Shown one piece after another: positions 25,714 to 33,683 of a stretch of 64,000 bases of DNA. The stretch is from Spirosoma sp. KCTC 42546. Its GTDB lineage: Bacteria > Bacteroidota > Bacteroidia > Cytophagales > Spirosomataceae. The translations under genes were made by a program, and so were the position numbers. The stretch's first letter is position 1. Each line of letters begins with the position of its first letter. The stretch covers positions 1,736,001-1,800,000 of the forward strand of contig NZ_CP041360.1 of NCBI RefSeq assembly GCF_006965485.1, read 5' to 3'. The notes below the pieces were generated by a model. It saw only the letters and a program-made list of their open reading frames with translations. It had not been told where the DNA came from and searched no databases.

Positions 25714-25756
25714 GATGCAAAAAGCAAGTAGACACTATGAAGTAGTACGATCGAAC

Positions 25757-26256
25757 TCATTTATGTTCCTCCCCCAGTTCGAAAAATGCTTCTGCTACCT
25801 GATTGCGATACGGGTGTTGATCGTGAAGGATCATAGAAATAAATGTAAAGCGCTCTCCATCTGGAATAATCTTGTTCAATTTAGCCAGATGCACACGGCT
25901 ATATGAGTAAAACCACGCATCGAATTTTCGAGCACGGACCGATTGCCTTTTGTCGAATGTATCGCATACATAGACGATAACTTGTTCACGTGTTCGAAAA
26001 AAATCGAAGAAGATAGCTGCGATAGTGGGCGAAATGAGCTGATCTGCTGGTAACCGACCGACCGTATCGGCTGAGCAACTGAAATGCTCATCTCAAATGC
26101 CTGAATCTGCAATTCGGCATGCGCAGCAAAAAGGTAATTAGAAGGGGCAAACTTTACCTGATAGGCGATGTCGTTTTCCGTTAAAAAGAAGTACGCGCTT
26201 TGTTCACCGCCTGCGTATATAAACTCGTAACTAGGTGTTAATTCGTCGGTGGGCAT
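25757..26256 (-). pseudogene. DUF6169-like gene broken by one frameshift
   Basis: The frame from the ATG at 26,256 encodes MPTDELTPSYEFIYAGGEQS and continues to ISVAQ near 26,071, then drifts into an unrelated tail. In the -1 shifted frame the protein resumes at once as DTVGRLPADQLISPTIAAIF, VYVCDTFDKRQSVRARKFDA and ILHDQHPYRNQVAEAFFELG, ending at a TGA at 25,757-25,759. The combined product resembles DUF6169 proteins of Bacteroidota. The total length is 500 bases, so one base has been lost; restoring it gives 166 residues. Programmed frameshifting or a sequencing error are alternatives, but no slippery heptamer is evident at the junction. Confidence 0.8.
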
Positions 26257-26401
26257 TGCGCTTCTTTAGTTCTTCAAAAATTGCCCGAATACTTGGGTCT
26301 GAACGATAGGTTTCCTGGAAATTTTTCTGTTCCTGTTCTTTCACGTCTACCAGTTTACGAACAATGTCGAGGCCCCGCAGTGGGTGTTATTTAGGTTCCA
26401 T
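26231..26401 (-). pseudogene. Small upstream gene with an early stop codon
   Basis: A frame of 57 codons from an ATG at 26,401 reads MEPK, then a TAA stop at 26,387-26,389, then HPLRGLDIVRKLVDVKEQEQ and on to KKRNAHRRINT before a TAG at 26,231. The part after the stop has good codon use and a strongly charged helical pattern, so it was probably coding. An upstream ATG at 26,421 reaches this frame only if one base is added in the A-run. Its end overlaps the start of the DUF6169-like gene by 26 bases. I do not recognise the small protein; it could be the partner of the DUF6169-like product. Confidence 0.55.
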
Positions 26402-26454
26402 GAGTTGCTGGTTTTTGCCATGAATATAAACAAATCACCTGTAGAAAGGAAATC

Positions 26455-27183
26455 TTACTTTATCCAGAGCTTGTCCTTAACAACCTGATTAATGACCTGT
26501 TCCCGGTAGTTTCGGCTTATGGGAATGCGCTGCGTTCGGATGAAAATCTCGTTGCCTTCAATTCCTTCAATCTTGTTTATAGCAACAATGTAGGATTTAT
26601 GCACCCGGATAAACGACTTGCTGGCTAAGTTCTGTTCCAGGTTTTTCAGGTACAGCATCGTTACGTATTTCCCTTTTAGTGTGTAAATGGTCACGTAATT
26701 CTGCAAGCCCTCTATGTACAGAATATCATCAATAAGGACTTTCTCATACTTACTGCCGCATTTGATAAAGAAATAATCATCATCCTGCTCGGTCTGGGTA
26801 AGATCAGGAGCGATGGAGTTCGTAAGGAGCCGGTGATAATCCCGGGCTTTACTGGCCGACTTCATAAACCGGTCAAAGGTGATGGGCTTCAACAGGTAAT
26901 CCAGTACATTTAGTTGAAAGCTTTCGAGAGCAAAGTTGGGGAAGGCCGTTGTGATCACGACCATAGGTGGACTTTGGGTTATTTTTAAAAAGTCGATGCC
27001 GTTCATTTTTGGCATCTGAATATCCAGAAAGATCAGGTCCACGGATTGCCGGTCCAATACCTGAATGAGTTCAAGTGGATGTTCGCAGGTTCCGACAAGC
27101 TGTAAGAAGTCTACCTCCCGTACGTAGTTTGCCAGCCCTTCACGGGCTAACGGTTCATCGTCGATAATGACACAGTTAATCAT
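26455..27183 (-). CDS. LytTR response regulator
   Basis: A 242-residue response regulator. The receiver domain (1-120) has the acidic pair Asp8-Asp9, the phosphorylation site Asp54 in FLDIQMPKM, and the switch Lys in YLLKPITFDRF. The LytTR DNA-binding domain (about 140-238) shows the usual ILYIEGLQNYVTIYT and FIRVHKSYIVAINKIEGIEG. It lies 16 bases after the histidine kinase gene, so the two form one operon and a cognate pair. Targets cannot be read from the sequence; LytTR regulators often act on nearby membrane or envelope genes. Confidence 0.93.
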   Translation of the reverse strand: MINCVIIDDEPLAREGLANYVREVDFLQLVGTCEHPLELIQVLDRQSVDLIFLDIQMPKMNGIDFLKITQSPPMVVITTAFPNFALESFQLNVLDYLLKPITFDRFMKSASKARDYHRLLTNSIAPDLTQTEQDDDYFFIKCGSKYEKVLIDDILYIEGLQNYVTIYTLKGKYVTMLYLKNLEQNLASKSFIRVHKSYIVAINKIEGIEGNEIFIRTQRIPISRNYREQVINQVVKDKLWIK

Positions 27184-27199
27184 AACGATTGGGGATTAG

Positions 27200-28321
27200 T
27201 CAGGCTATCTGTAGGGTTGACGATTGTACGAGTTCGGTTAACGTTAGCCGGAGTTTTACCTCAAACTGATCTGGGTCCTGGTGTATAGCCAGCTCATGTT
27301 GCCCCGGATACAGTAAATCTAATCGTCTCTGAACATTTGTTAAGCCAATTCCACCGTATTTGACCACCTCATTAGCCGCATCGGGTGAGGCACTATTTGC
27401 AATGACAAAATCCAGTTGCTGTCCATCCAATTCAAGCTTGATCGTGATCCAGTTAGGTTTGGTACTATGCCGGGAAACATGCTTAAAGGCATTCTCTACG
27501 AAGGTCATCAGGATAAATGGCGCAATTCCCAAGTGATCTGTGAACGTTGGGGTATGATTGAAGGTGATGACCACGTTGCTGCTCTGCCGGAGCTTTTCCA
27601 GTTCGAAAAAGTTCTCTACATAAGCAATCTCCTTACCCAGCGGAATCTGCTGATCGTTGCACTCATAGAGCTGATACCGGAGCAATTCAGAGAATTTAGC
27701 CAGCGATGCCGACGCCATATCGGGGTTTTTATGAATCAGGAAAAAGATGGAATTGATGGTATTGAACAGAAAATGTGGATTGAACTGATTTCTCAGAAAT
27801 TTCAATTCCGTCTCTAGTTTTTCCTTTTCCAGCAGTTGCTGCCGCTGGCTGGCTTGAATCCAATTCTTGGTTAACTTAATACTCATGGCCAGGGTTGTGC
27901 TGGCAACGGTCGAGGGTAAGGCATTACTCAAAAAGGAATTGAAGCAGGCCGATTGGCCGAACAGATCGGCTATGCTTCTGCCACTTGCATAGGCACTGAA
28001 GTAATACCCGCCAACAATGCATAACGTTGTACAGAGTATTGTAAGGAGCAGATAGCTGATGTAAAGCGTAAATCGGTTCTGTTCCAGATACTTCGGAATC
28101 AGAAAATACAAATTGAAGTAGACCGCTATAGCCTGAAAAATGACATAAAAGCCATACTTAAGCGCGTAGGGTAATACGACAATCGTGTAGAAGACTTTTA
28201 CCGGATTGCCTAGCGTAACAATCCACCAGAGGTAATGGTAAACAAACCAGAACGGAAGATGGTAGATTTTGTATCTAAAGAACCAGCTCTGGTTCAGTTT
28301 ACTATAGAACGAAACGTTCAT
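27200..28321 (-). CDS. LytS/YehU-type sensor histidine kinase
   Basis: A 373-residue membrane sensor. The N-terminal half has four hydrophobic helices (for example VFYTIVVLPYALKYGFYVIF and LYISYLLLTILCTTLCIVGG) with no large extracytoplasmic domain. A short coiled-coil (QRQQLLEKEKLETELKFLR) leads to the phosphoacceptor motif QFNPHFLFNTINSI, and the ATP-binding domain has FVENAFKHV and GGIGLTNVQRRL. The ATG at 28,321 is preferred over one seven codons upstream because it leads directly into the membrane part. It should phosphorylate the LytTR regulator encoded next to it. Confidence 0.92.
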   Translation of the reverse strand: MNVSFYSKLNQSWFFRYKIYHLPFWFVYHYLWWIVTLGNPVKVFYTIVVLPYALKYGFYVIFQAIAVYFNLYFLIPKYLEQNRFTLYISYLLLTILCTTLCIVGGYYFSAYASGRSIADLFGQSACFNSFLSNALPSTVASTTLAMSIKLTKNWIQASQRQQLLEKEKLETELKFLRNQFNPHFLFNTINSIFFLIHKNPDMASASLAKFSELLRYQLYECNDQQIPLGKEIAYVENFFELEKLRQSSNVVITFNHTPTFTDHLGIAPFILMTFVENAFKHVSRHSTKPNWITIKLELDGQQLDFVIANSASPDAANEVVKYGGIGLTNVQRRLDLLYPGQHELAIHQDPDQFEVKLRLTLTELVQSSTLQIA

Positions 28322-28450
28322 GCTCTGCCTGCTTACGTACACCCATGTACTCGTCTCGAAGTTACATCAATCTACGGGATTATACCGATTTCATAGGTGA
28401 ATTGTCATAGCTAATTGACCAGAGGCAGTCTCGAATAGACGACGGGTAAG

Positions 28451-29767
28451 TTAGGAGAGTATCCAGCTCAGCACCATTACCCCAGCCAGTCCCGATACAG
28501 AAACCAGCGTTTCCATCACGGACCAGGTTTTGAGTGTATCAGCCATAGAGAGTTGGAAATACTCGCGAAACAGCCAGAAGCCGGTGTCGTTAACGTGCGA
28601 GAACATCATACTTCCGGCCCCAATGCTCAGCACCATTAAATTGGGTTCCACACCTGTACTGGCCAATAAAGGGGCTACGAACCCAGCTGTGGTAATACCT
28701 GATACGGTCGATGAACCCACGCATACGCGTATGAGCGCAGCCATACCCCAGGCTAGTATATAGGGGTGAACGGACGAATCGTGCATCATGTCGGCAATGG
28801 ATTGGTTGACCCCACCATCCGTCAGCACTTGTTTCAGGGCACCGGCTCCGCCAAAAATCAGGAAAAGCATTGCCACATCTTTCACAGCCTCGCCCAAGAG
28901 TGCCGTAACCTCCGGCATCGACTTTCCTCGGTTAATACCCAGCGTGACCATGGCTACTAATACCGCAAAAAACATACTGACAACGGGCTCGCCTACGAAC
29001 AGAAGAACTTGCTGGCTAACTGAATTGGCAGGTAAGTAGGGACTAATCAAGGTACTCAGGCCAATCAACAGAATGGGAAGTAGTACCGTCAGAAAACTTA
29101 CGCTGGCTGAGGGCATTTGCTCTTCTAGCAAATCGGGGGCTATGAAGGCTGGGTTAGGTAAGGTTGTATAGCGTTTTAGCGTAGAGCCAAACAACGCGCC
29201 GGAAATCAGGATGGCCGGAATAGACACAATGATGCCGTAGAAAAGAGTCAGACCCATATTGGCGTTGAACTGTTTCAGAATGGCCAGCGGGGCGGGGTGG
29301 GGTGGCAAATAACCCTGCGTAACCGATAGCGAGGCCAGCATGGGCAATCCGATGTACAGGGCGGGCAGCTTATACCGATAGGCCACCGTAATGACCAACG
29401 GAGCCAGCAGCATAAATCCCACCGAATAAAACAGCGGTAGTCCGACAATGAAACCCGTTACCAGAAAAGCCCATCGGGCGTGCCGGGTGCCTACTAAGTC
29501 CATCATGTTGACCGCAATGCGCTGAGCTGCTCCACTGTGCGCAACCAGCTTACCCAGCATGGCACCTAACGCAATAATGGCAGTGATGGAGCCCAGGGTA
29601 CTGCCGATGCCTTTCTGGATGGCGTCGACAATGGCTAATGGTTTCAGACCAAGCGCCAATCCAACGCCCATCGAAACCGCCAGAAAGGCCAGAAAGGTAT
29701 GTAGTCGAACAACAGAAATGAGGGCAATCAGAACCAGAATGCCGAGTAGGGTAATGGTTAAGGGCAT
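28451..29767 (-). CDS. GntP family gluconate:H+ symporter
   Basis: A 438-residue membrane protein with about 12-14 hydrophobic helices. GntP features include the early VSMGVGLALGLKP-like loop, GSITAIIALGAMLGKLVAHSG, LPPHPAPLAILKQF, and AALIRVCVGSSTVSGITTAGF. Family members import gluconate, idonate or related sugar acids. The ATG at 29,767 (MPLTITLLGIL) places the start at the first helix; a frame start nine codons upstream is less likely. No gluconate kinase or dehydratase lies nearby, so the true substrate is open. Confidence 0.9.
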   Translation of the reverse strand: MPLTITLLGILVLIALISVVRLHTFLAFLAVSMGVGLALGLKPLAIVDAIQKGIGSTLGSITAIIALGAMLGKLVAHSGAAQRIAVNMMDLVGTRHARWAFLVTGFIVGLPLFYSVGFMLLAPLVITVAYRYKLPALYIGLPMLASLSVTQGYLPPHPAPLAILKQFNANMGLTLFYGIIVSIPAILISGALFGSTLKRYTTLPNPAFIAPDLLEEQMPSASVSFLTVLLPILLIGLSTLISPYLPANSVSQQVLLFVGEPVVSMFFAVLVAMVTLGINRGKSMPEVTALLGEAVKDVAMLFLIFGGAGALKQVLTDGGVNQSIADMMHDSSVHPYILAWGMAALIRVCVGSSTVSGITTAGFVAPLLASTGVEPNLMVLSIGAGSMMFSHVNDTGFWLFREYFQLSMADTLKTWSVMETLVSVSGLAGVMVLSWILS

Positions 29768-29833
29768 GACCAAACAAACGTATCTATTCGGCAAACGGGA
29801 ATGTGGGGTTTATCTACTTACCTGATCAGGGCG

Positions 29834-30586
29834 TCAATACAATTTGACCTTGTAGCGGTAGCGACCCCGGAAATACTCCCTCATTTTTACAACCTCCCGA
29901 TTCTTGTCTGAAATCCAGAAGGTAGCAAACACATCCGGCTGACCGTAGTTGATTTTCAGAAGCCAGCAATTGATGGAAGCGTTACCGCCAACCACCACAT
30001 CTTCTTTGCCAGTTACGGTGAGCCGGTAATAATTGGCCGCTGGGCTACCGGGTTCGTAAAACGCAATGGCAAATTCTTGCCCCACTTTTTTGAATGGCAA
30101 CAGTGGAAGGATTTCCAGATCCATCGGAAACTCAAACGCGGGCGGATTCATGACCACACTGAATGCACTGTCTTTAGCCGTTCGTCGACTAGCGGTTGGG
30201 ATTGTGACGGTAGTGCCGGTAAAGACAAAATTTCGCTGCCCTCGCTTCGTGTAGGTAGCCTCATGGGTCAGTGGGGCCAGCGACGGGAGCAGACCTGTGG
30301 CCGTAACGTGGGCCAGCAAGGAGTCCTTCTGATACCACTGCCAATCAAATTGATAGATTTTCTGACCGGTGGGTGATGAGGACAAGTGAATGGTTCGGTC
30401 CCATAGATCCGCCGACGAAAGGCGTTTGCCAGTGCTATCTTCAAAAAAGACGGCATATGTACGTTTCGCTTCCCGAAAGGCAGCTACGTTCAATTTTAGA
30501 TTGGCCGTGTTGATCGTATCTAGTTGAGCACTAGCCGACAGAAAGGCACATTCAAGTAAGCAAATGAGTAAAAAAAAACGTCGCAT
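29834..30586 (-). CDS. Secreted hypothetical protein, DUF3108-like
   Basis: A 250-residue protein with a signal peptide (MRRFFLLICLLECAFLSASA). The rest is beta-rich, with GQKIYQFDWQWYQKDSLLAH, NYYRLTVTGKEDVVVG and CWLLKINYGQPDVFATFWIS. The ending KNREVVKMREYFRGRYRYKV resembles periplasmic proteins of the DUF3108 type, which bind or shuttle lipids or have unknown roles. The start at 30,586 is chosen because an upstream ATG adds residues outside the signal peptide. The family assignment is weak. It lies upstream, in transcription order, of the GntP gene by 66 bases. Confidence 0.65.
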   Translation of the reverse strand: MRRFFLLICLLECAFLSASAQLDTINTANLKLNVAAFREAKRTYAVFFEDSTGKRLSSADLWDRTIHLSSSPTGQKIYQFDWQWYQKDSLLAHVTATGLLPSLAPLTHEATYTKRGQRNFVFTGTTVTIPTASRRTAKDSAFSVVMNPPAFEFPMDLEILPLLPFKKVGQEFAIAFYEPGSPAANYYRLTVTGKEDVVVGGNASINCWLLKINYGQPDVFATFWISDKNREVVKMREYFRGRYRYKVKLY

Positions 30587-30813
30587 GGTGAAACGAATCA
30601 TAATAGGAGATTTGTAAAATGCAGCCTTTTTTCCGTAACGTCAAACTAGAAAAAAGCAAATATTAGATTGTGAATTCTGCTAAATTCATTTTACGAGATT
30701 TTTTGCCAAAGGTCTAAAATGTACTACTATGAAATTAGTTAAAACTATTTTTTGCAATTTATTGTAACATTATTCCAAAATTGTCGTCAACAAAACCACA
30801 GATATTTATAGTT

Positions 30814-31185
30814 ATGAGTAATTCAAACCAACTTCAGTATTTCGTATCCCAATCGTACCGGCAGGTTCAGCTATCCGTTGATAAAGGTACGGTAACGTAT
30901 TCGCACGGTGATTTTTCGAAGCAATTCGGCCAGTTACTGGAAGCTTCGGGTAATGAAGCTTATACTCGTCACCTGACTATCCAGTTAGTGGAGGAAGCGG
31001 CCCAACTTAAGCAAACTACGGATTATTTACGTCAGGAAATGGCGTTTGAAACCAAGGTATCAACAATTGGAGATCGCGCTACTGCGGCAGCCCTTGACAA
31101 TTCAAACCAGAGTACGGATTTATACAACCGGCGGTTAAATCGGCAAACGATTCAAAAAGAGCAGTTGGTGGGTGAGTTAGTTTGA
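30814..31185 (+). CDS. Hypothetical small helical protein
   Basis: A 123-residue soluble protein that begins MSNSNQLQYFVSQSYRQVQL. It has two beta strands at the start (QLSVDKGTVTYS) and long helices after residue 35, rich in Gln, Glu and Leu, so a coiled-coil or helical bundle is likely. The ATG at 30,814 lies 11 codons inside a longer frame that starts with TTG; the ATG is preferred. No family is recognised. It ends 17 bases from the convergent PIN-domain gene. Confidence 0.55.
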   Translation: MSNSNQLQYFVSQSYRQVQLSVDKGTVTYSHGDFSKQFGQLLEASGNEAYTRHLTIQLVEEAAQLKQTTDYLRQEMAFETKVSTIGDRATAAALDNSNQSTDLYNRRLNRQTIQKEQLVGELV

Positions 31186-31202
31186 TAGAAAGATGCGTGT
31201 TA

Positions 31203-31589
31203 TTACCAAAGCCTACGAATAGGGTAGGCATCAAAATAGCTGTCCCGACTAAGTACAGGCATATCATCAACTATGGATTGGGTAATGATTATCCGATCAA
31301 AAGGATCTTTATGATGAAAAGGCAATGACCTGACAATGACGGTATGGTCGAAGCGGATCGGTAATACTGTAATATTGTTTTCCCAAACAAGTTGATTGAG
31401 GTGCTCAAAAGGCTTGGATAATTCGAGCTTACCACCAATGCTTAATTTAATAGCGATTTCCCAGAACGAAGCAATACTCACAAAGTTGGTATTGCTTCGT
31501 TCTTCGATCAGGTTTTGACATGTTTGGCTTAATTCCTGATTGCCTTCCAGATACCAAATAAGGGTGTGCGTATCTAATAATAAGTTCAC
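31203..31589 (-). CDS. VapC-like PIN-domain ribonuclease toxin
   Basis: A 128-residue PIN domain that starts MNLLLDTHTLIWYLEG. The acidic metal-binding residues are visible: Asp6, Glu44 in SFWEIAIK, Asp95/Asp98 in KDPFDRI, and Asp116 in LSRDSYFD. PIN toxins cleave RNA (tRNA or rRNA) when the antitoxin is lost. Its start overlaps the stop of the antitoxin gene by four bases (ATGA), the classic toxin-antitoxin coupling. All catalytic residues are present, so the toxin looks intact. Confidence 0.88.
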   Translation of the reverse strand: MNLLLDTHTLIWYLEGNQELSQTCQNLIEERSNTNFVSIASFWEIAIKLSIGGKLELSKPFEHLNQLVWENNITVLPIRFDHTVIVRSLPFHHKDPFDRIIITQSIVDDMPVLSRDSYFDAYPIRRLW

Positions 31590-31813
31590 GGCATATACTC
31601 CTTAAAGTCATCCAATGGCGCGTCAAAATCATCGGCCATGAATGTAACTAATCCTTTTGCGCTACCGAAACGTGGTGTTCGTACAGGGGGATGGAGCAAA
31701 CGGATGAGATCGTCATATACCTGCATAAATTGCTCGTCGGACAATTCTGCAATCTCTTTGACAACATGAATTTTGAGCTCGGCTGCCTGCATAAGAACCG
31801 TTGTTTTTGCCAT
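31586..31813 (-). CDS. Cognate antitoxin, DUF2281-type
   Basis: A 75-residue protein starting MAKTTVLMQAAELKIHVVKE. The first half is helical (KIHVVKEIAELSDEQFMQVYDDLIRLL). The second half has the DUF2281 signature RFGSAKGLVTFMADDFDAPL, followed by DDFKEYMP, in which the C-terminal segment binds and blocks a PIN toxin. It precedes the PIN gene with a 4-base overlap. The ATG at 31,813 is preferred over one at 31,840, which adds hydrophobic residues outside the family pattern. It should autoregulate the pair, although no operator could be picked out. Confidence 0.85.
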   Translation of the reverse strand: MAKTTVLMQAAELKIHVVKEIAELSDEQFMQVYDDLIRLLHPPVRTPRFGSAKGLVTFMADDFDAPLDDFKEYMP

Positions 31814-31850
31814 GAATATACGGAAAAATAGCGATGACAAAAGTAACCTC

Positions 31851-32999
31851 TCAGGCCTTCAGCATCAAATTCAGCAATTTTCTATCTAGTTTGTGGCCGT
31901 ACCAATCTTCGTATGCCACGTCGGTGCGGCCCGAGTCCAGGATGCCAAACGAACCAACAAATTCCCAGAGCGCAAAGCCTATTCCGTTGCTGGACAGAAT
32001 ATCCAATACGTCTTTAAACCAGGCCAGGAAAACAGCATGCGGGGTTTTATTCCAGCAACCGCATTCGCCACAGTGTACACCAACGCCTTTGTTCACTAAT
32101 TCAATCCAGGGTTGGTAGAAGGTTTCGAGCATGGCCCGGCTCAGGTACTTATCACCTACCTGTCCTGGCCATTTGGGTTCGGGCAGGTGATCTGGATCTT
32201 TGTTTGCCCAGGGCGCTTTGTAATGCGAAATGATGCCCGGATTATAGCCCCGGCAGCTTTGGGCGATGTTCAGATCGGCGATGGCTGGTATCACCGATGA
32301 ACCCGTATCGTTGCCGTCAGCGATAATCAGGTGTGTTTTGTTTTCCTTCCAGATAGCTTCCGAAGCCGCCAGGGCCACTTTTCGATACACATCACCCGGA
32401 ACGGTACTGTGTTTAGAATGTTGATCGTTCATGTCGACCCGCATACTGGGCTCATTCAATAAATCGAAGCTGATCTTTTGGGATGACACGTTCTTATAGC
32501 GCTTGGCCCACATGTTCCAGTGAAAGCAGAATGCATCGAGCGCGGCCTGATCAGTCCAGAGATTGTACGGCTCATGAAAGCCTGCGTTAACGCAGTAGCC
32601 CGGTGCCCGGTGCAGGTTCAGACTAACGTGCAGGTTGTGCTTATGGGCCATCGCTACCAATGCATCGATTCGGTCAACGGCTTGCACGTCAATTTGATAG
32701 ACTTCGTCGGGCGTAATGTTGCGGCTCCGGTCGAATTTCAAATAGGCCGGATAAGCCATTGGGAGCCGGACAAAGTCGAATCCCCAGTCCTGCATCCAGT
32801 TGAAGTAATCCTCCTGCGTAGCCGGGCGACTGTTGGCTGGGTCGGGCGAGAAGAAGTCCAGCATGTTAAAGCCTTTCCATTTGGGGAGCTTATTTTTCGC
32901 CAGGGTAGCTGGTTTAGCGGTGGCTAACAGGTCTGGGCCGGATGTACTCAGGGCTGCTGTGAGCAGGCCGGTGTTCTGAATAAATGTCCTTCGTTGCAT
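31851..32999 (-). CDS. Secreted GH5 family glycoside hydrolase
   Basis: A 382-residue enzyme with an N-terminal signal with twin arginines (MQRRTFIQNTGLLTAALS), consistent with Tat export. The GH5 fold shows the general acid/base Glu183 in DLLNEPSMR, with Asn182 before it, and the nucleophile Glu312 in VHCGECGCWNK. The barrel also shows GFDFVRLPMAYP and HVSLNLHRAPG. GH5 enzymes act on beta-linked glucans, mannans and related glycans; specificity cannot be read here. It is monocistronic, just upstream of the toxin-antitoxin pair on the same strand. Confidence 0.9.
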   Translation of the reverse strand: MQRRTFIQNTGLLTAALSTSGPDLLATAKPATLAKNKLPKWKGFNMLDFFSPDPANSRPATQEDYFNWMQDWGFDFVRLPMAYPAYLKFDRSRNITPDEVYQIDVQAVDRIDALVAMAHKHNLHVSLNLHRAPGYCVNAGFHEPYNLWTDQAALDAFCFHWNMWAKRYKNVSSQKISFDLLNEPSMRVDMNDQHSKHSTVPGDVYRKVALAASEAIWKENKTHLIIADGNDTGSSVIPAIADLNIAQSCRGYNPGIISHYKAPWANKDPDHLPEPKWPGQVGDKYLSRAMLETFYQPWIELVNKGVGVHCGECGCWNKTPHAVFLAWFKDVLDILSSNGIGFALWEFVGSFGILDSGRTDVAYEDWYGHKLDRKLLNLMLKA

Positions 33000-33683
33000 G
33001 ACGGAGAGAGAAGGACAATTCTTAAATCTACTCAGTCTGTTTTAAGGAGAGACTTGCACGTTCATCAAGGTTTTACTCCGTTCAGTAGGACCCTTGATCA
33101 CGTGGCTCTGGCCTTTTTACTTGCAGAAATCAGGGATAGGTATTGGCTGTATTGTAAAAATAGGGGAGTTCAAGATGGCCTTATGTAACGAGTAGGTTTT
33201 ATTGGCACGATTATAATTGACAGAATTAGGAACTAGTAGAGCCGTACTAGTTTGCCAAAATGAAGATTTGCCGATAATACTATAGGGTTTAGTTTAACGT
33301 ATTTTTCAGACTGGCCTAAGGAGTGCTAGCCAGGAGAAGAGTAGCAAAACGCTTGGCCTGATGATGGGATAAATTACCTGCTATTGGTATTTAGTTTTAG
33401 TTAATAGTCTAGTATAGAGCTAGTTGAGGTGAAGCGTTGATGCCACTTTTTTCGTTTGAAAGCGTTGCGGTATCCTATTTTCTACCACTAATCGGCTACA
33501 TTTTTTCAGAGATTCCTCTGCCAAATTCAGACTTCCCTGTTCTCACTTAAGCTACTTTTTGGGTGTTAAATGCTAATGCTTTATGGCTAGAGCTGTCTGA
33601 TTAAGTTTTTGGATAACATATTGTTATGTTAAATATTCAATATCAATCAATTTAATAACTATATTTTTAACTGATAAATTAAG
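33000..33683. other. Long AT-rich gap before the DUF3494 gene
   Basis: About 680 bases without a supported gene. The end nearer 33,684 is very AT-rich and includes a perfect TAACATA...TATGTTA hairpin at 33,614-33,631. A diverged inverted pair around ATCAAGG / CCTTGAT lies near 33,064-33,100. The gap probably carries two divergent promoters and a long 5' leader of the DUF3494 gene. No clear promoter box was seen. Confidence 0.5.
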
